Of a stretch of DNA of 7,834 bases, positions 6,119 through 7,834 are shown piece after piece; within the stretch, counting starts at the first letter, position 1, and every line of letters begins with the position of its first letter. Location of the stretch: assembly GCA_947379685.1 (NCBI GenBank), contig CANCOG010000223.1, positions 1 to 7,834 of the forward strand. The letters run 5' to 3'. The translations under genes were made by a program, and so were the position numbers. This stretch comes from Flavipsychrobacter stenotrophus (GTDB taxonomy: Bacteria > Bacteroidota > Bacteroidia > Chitinophagales > Chitinophagaceae). Below the pieces are notes generated by a model. The model was not told the origin of the DNA. It ran no database searches and saw only the letters and a program-made list of their open reading frames with translations.

Positions 6119-7834
6119 CTATTCAGTAATGACCACCTGGGCGGTCCAGGACTTCAATTTATTTTTCGCAGTAAGGTAGTAGGTACCTGCAGGCTGCCCC
6201 GAGAGCACTTCAACTGATTTATTAGCCGGCACAGTAAATTCCTTTACGGTCTGGCCCTTCATATTGGTCATCACCAAGGCTACTTCTTCATTCGAAGCGT
6301 CAAAAACAGTAACATTGAATGTGCCATTATTTGGATTGAGGGAAAGTGAAATTCCTTCCCTAATTGACTGCTGCCCTGCAACAGAATTAGGGCATGATGC
6401 GTAAATACGGACTTTTATAGTGAATCTAGCTATACCAGTGTCACATCCTGCAACCTTGTACAAGATGGTATCAATACCCGGACTAACCCCGGTAACAATT
6501 CCAGTACCCGAAACCGTGGCAATACCACTATTCATGCTACTCCAGCTCCCGCCGAGAATGGTATCTGAAAGCGCAACTGCATGGCCCGGACACACACTAT
6601 CTGTCCCAACTATTGCCCCCGCATTAGGAGCGCCAATCACAGATACCTTTACCGTTGTTGTGTCATAATATGTACCGTCATAAACAGTAACCCGAAATAT
6701 ATCAGCACCGGAATAACCTGCCGCCGGACTGTAAGTCAGACCAGTGGGCACCATCGTGCTGCCGGTTGAAGTTGTAGTAAATGCCGCCACAAGAGTTCCG
6801 TGGGAAGGTGCAAGAATAACATTCCAGGTTTCAGTTTGCCCAACATCTATGTCGTCTACAGCTAGCGCTGAGTTAACAAAAACGGCACCAGCGTCATGAC
6901 AAATGTATAGGCCCTGAGTATCACCAGCTACAAATCGAGGGTTGTGGATGTAGCTTACCACCCTCACCCTATTATTGTTATTGTCAGTTATATACAATTT
7001 ATTAGTTGTCGACTCCATGAATACTCCGGTATTCTGGTTGAGCTCGGCTGCCGTTGCGGGACCGCCATCACCACTATAGCCCCCGGTGGTAGAACCAGCT
7101 CCGTACCCATTTCCGGCAACGGTTGTAATAATGCCCGAAGCGTCGATCTTACGTATAACATTATTATTCCTGTCGGCTATAAATATGTTACCCGAACCAT
7201 CACAGGCTATTCCCTCAGGATAATACAGTTTGGCGGCTGTGGCAGGGCCACCATCACCGGTATAACCATAAGGGACTCCATGTGTACTGCCAATAGTAGA
7301 AATTATGCCGGAGGCATTTACTTTCCTGATAATATTGTTACCGTAGTCAGCAATATAAATATTTGCCCCAACTGCAGCCACCCCGGTTGGGTAATTGAGC
7401 CTTGCAGCTGTCGCCTGTCCCCCGTCTCCAGAAAAACCATATGCAGACCCAGCGACGGTTGAAATTACACCCGACGTGGTTATCTTCCGGATGCGGTTGT
7501 TGCCCTGATCGGCAATGTAAATATTACCCGAAGGATCACAAGCAACTCCCCAGGGAGTATATAATTGTGCGGCAGTAGAAGGGCCTCCGTCGCCACCGAA
7601 GCCCGGCGAAGCAGATCCTGCTAGAGTGGTTATGATGCCGGTGGACATATCAATTTTCCTGACCCTGTTATTACCCCAATCGGTAAAGATAATATTACCT
7701 GAAGGGTCCATCGCTATCCCCCTCGGTAGCTGGATTCCAGCAGATGTTGCCTGCCCACCATCGCCTCCAAAATAGGCTGAACCGGTTCCTGCAATTGTTG
7801 AAATTACACCCGTTGTACCATCCACTTTCCTGAT
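6119..7834 (-). CDS. Secreted NHL-repeat protein with T9SS sorting domain (N-terminus missing)
   Basis: The frame is open to the right edge, so the visible 571 residues are the C-terminal part; the GTG at 7823-7825 is an ordinary valine inside a repeat, not a start. In order: five NHL repeats plus the tail of another (residues 1-293), with the pattern GDGG.aTAA..L..P.GVA.D.sGN.yIAD..NNrIRK; a cadherin/Ig-like segment (about 318-400) with GLTYSPAAGYSGADIFRVTV; a BIG2-like segment (about 408-477) with GSWSSMNSGIATVSGTGIVTGV; and a type A T9SS C-terminal sorting domain (about 495-571) containing LNPNNGTF and ending in TAQVVITE. The protein should cross the inner membrane by Sec and the outer membrane by T9SS, then be released or fixed to the surface. 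NHL propellers usually bind partners or carbohydrate; no catalytic residues are apparent, and the ligand is unknown. The signal peptide and promoter lie beyond the window. Confidence 0.9.
   Translation of the reverse strand: MRKVDGTTGVISTIAGTGSAYFGGDGGQATSAGIQLPRGIAMDPSGNIIFTDWGNNRVRKIDMSTGIITTLAGSASPGFGGDGGPSTAAQLYTPWGVACDPSGNIYIADQGNNRIRKITTSGVISTVAGSAYGFSGDGGQATAARLNYPTGVAAVGANIYIADYGNNIIRKVNASGIISTIGSTHGVPYGYTGDGGPATAAKLYYPEGIACDGSGNIFIADRNNNVIRKIDASGIITTVAGNGYGAGSTTGGYSGDGGPATAAELNQNTGVFMESTTNKLYITDNNNNRVRVVSYIHNPRFVAGDTQGLYICHDAGAVFVNSALAVDDIDVGQTETWNVILAPSHGTLVAAFTTTSTGSTMVPTGLTYSPAAGYSGADIFRVTVYDGTYYDTTTVKVSVIGAPNAGAIVGTDSVCPGHAVALSDTILGGSWSSMNSGIATVSGTGIVTGVSPGIDTILYKVAGCDTGIARFTIKVRIYASCPNSVAGQQSIREGISLSLNPNNGTFNVTVFDASNEEVALVMTNMKGQTVKEFTVPANKSVEVLSGQPAGTYYLTAKNKLKSWTAQVVITE
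6122..6352 (-). other. Type A T9SS C-terminal sorting domain
   Basis: The last 77 residues show the hallmarks of the Por-secretion sorting domain: LSLNPNNGTF at the start, a central TNMKGQTVKEF strand pair, then VEVLSGQPAGTYYLTA and a short final strand after a lysine-rich turn (KNKLKSW). Known family members are recognised by the T9SS translocon and cleaved there, often with attachment to A-type LPS or release to the medium. Confidence 0.85.
6956..7834 (-). repeat. NHL repeat array within the CDS
   Basis: The GDGG blocks start at visible residues 24, 81, 136, 193 and 255, giving periods of 57, 55, 57 and 62 aa (about 165-186 bp). The first residues, IRKVDG, are the end of another repeat, so at least six blades exist. 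Repeats 1, 2 and 4 are closest to consensus; repeat 3 has VGAN in place of DPSGN and is one residue shorter, and the last is the most divergent (VFMESTTNKLYITD). Confidence 0.85.

Noticed and set aside
6081..6179. Small plus-strand ORF starting at the ATG in the nested repeat
   Set aside because: It is about 32 codons, most of it antisense to the end of the T9SS-sorted protein gene, with no ribosome site or motif.
6944..7462. Open frame of 172 codons on the plus strand across the NHL repeats
   Set aside because: It is a by-product of the repeated codon pattern of the NHL array on the other strand. The minus-strand frame has clear domains, and this one has none.
7823..7825. GTG as the start codon of the NHL-repeat protein
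   Set aside because: The codons before it (Ile-Arg-Lys) continue the NHL repeat pattern to the window edge, and no signal peptide follows, although the T9SS domain requires one.
6956..7834. Periodic repeats that could suggest a CRISPR array or tandem DNA repeat
   Set aside because: The period is 165-186 bp and varies by whole codons, conservation is at protein level, and the reading frame is continuous. This is a protein repeat.

Overview
The window looks like chromosomal DNA from a member of the Bacteroidota, most likely near the Chitinophagaceae or Sphingobacteriales. Four things support this: a type IX secretion (T9SS) C-terminal sorting domain, Bacteroidota-style promoters (TTG, about 20 nt, TAnnTTTG), start codons mostly without a Shine-Dalgarno sequence, and abundant lipoprotein signal peptides. 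The placement is inference from sequence style; there is no rRNA or other marker here.

Layout. At the left edge the first 36 codons of a lipoprotein gene run leftward (1-108). A 200-bp divergent spacer (109-308) holds its probable promoter, a palindrome and an inverted repeat. A second, uncharacterised lipoprotein (309-1253) runs rightward. After 75 bp comes a full-length UvrA-type excision-repair ATPase (1329-4223), also rightward, with its own probable promoter and Shine-Dalgarno sequence. It converges with an APC-superfamily amino-acid permease (4251-5945, minus strand) across only 27 bp, where an imperfect stem spans both stop codons. The permease has a promoter candidate so close to its start that its mRNA may be nearly leaderless. 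Upstream of it, 173 bp carry a nested inverted repeat. The right end (6119-7834, minus strand) is a large secreted protein truncated by the window edge. It has NHL repeats (probably a six-bladed or larger beta-propeller), two Ig-like domains and a T9SS sorting domain.

How the genes relate. They do not form an obvious pathway or operon. Strands alternate, and promoter candidates lie before three of the five genes. The picture is of independent housekeeping functions (DNA repair, amino-acid uptake) mixed with cell-envelope and surface proteins. I found no mobile element, CRISPR array, toxin-antitoxin pair, phage gene, tRNA or rRNA, and no convincing new multi-gene system. The most notable points are the paired loss of one zinc-site's cysteines in UvrA, the unclassified lipoprotein, and several symmetric elements in the spacers.
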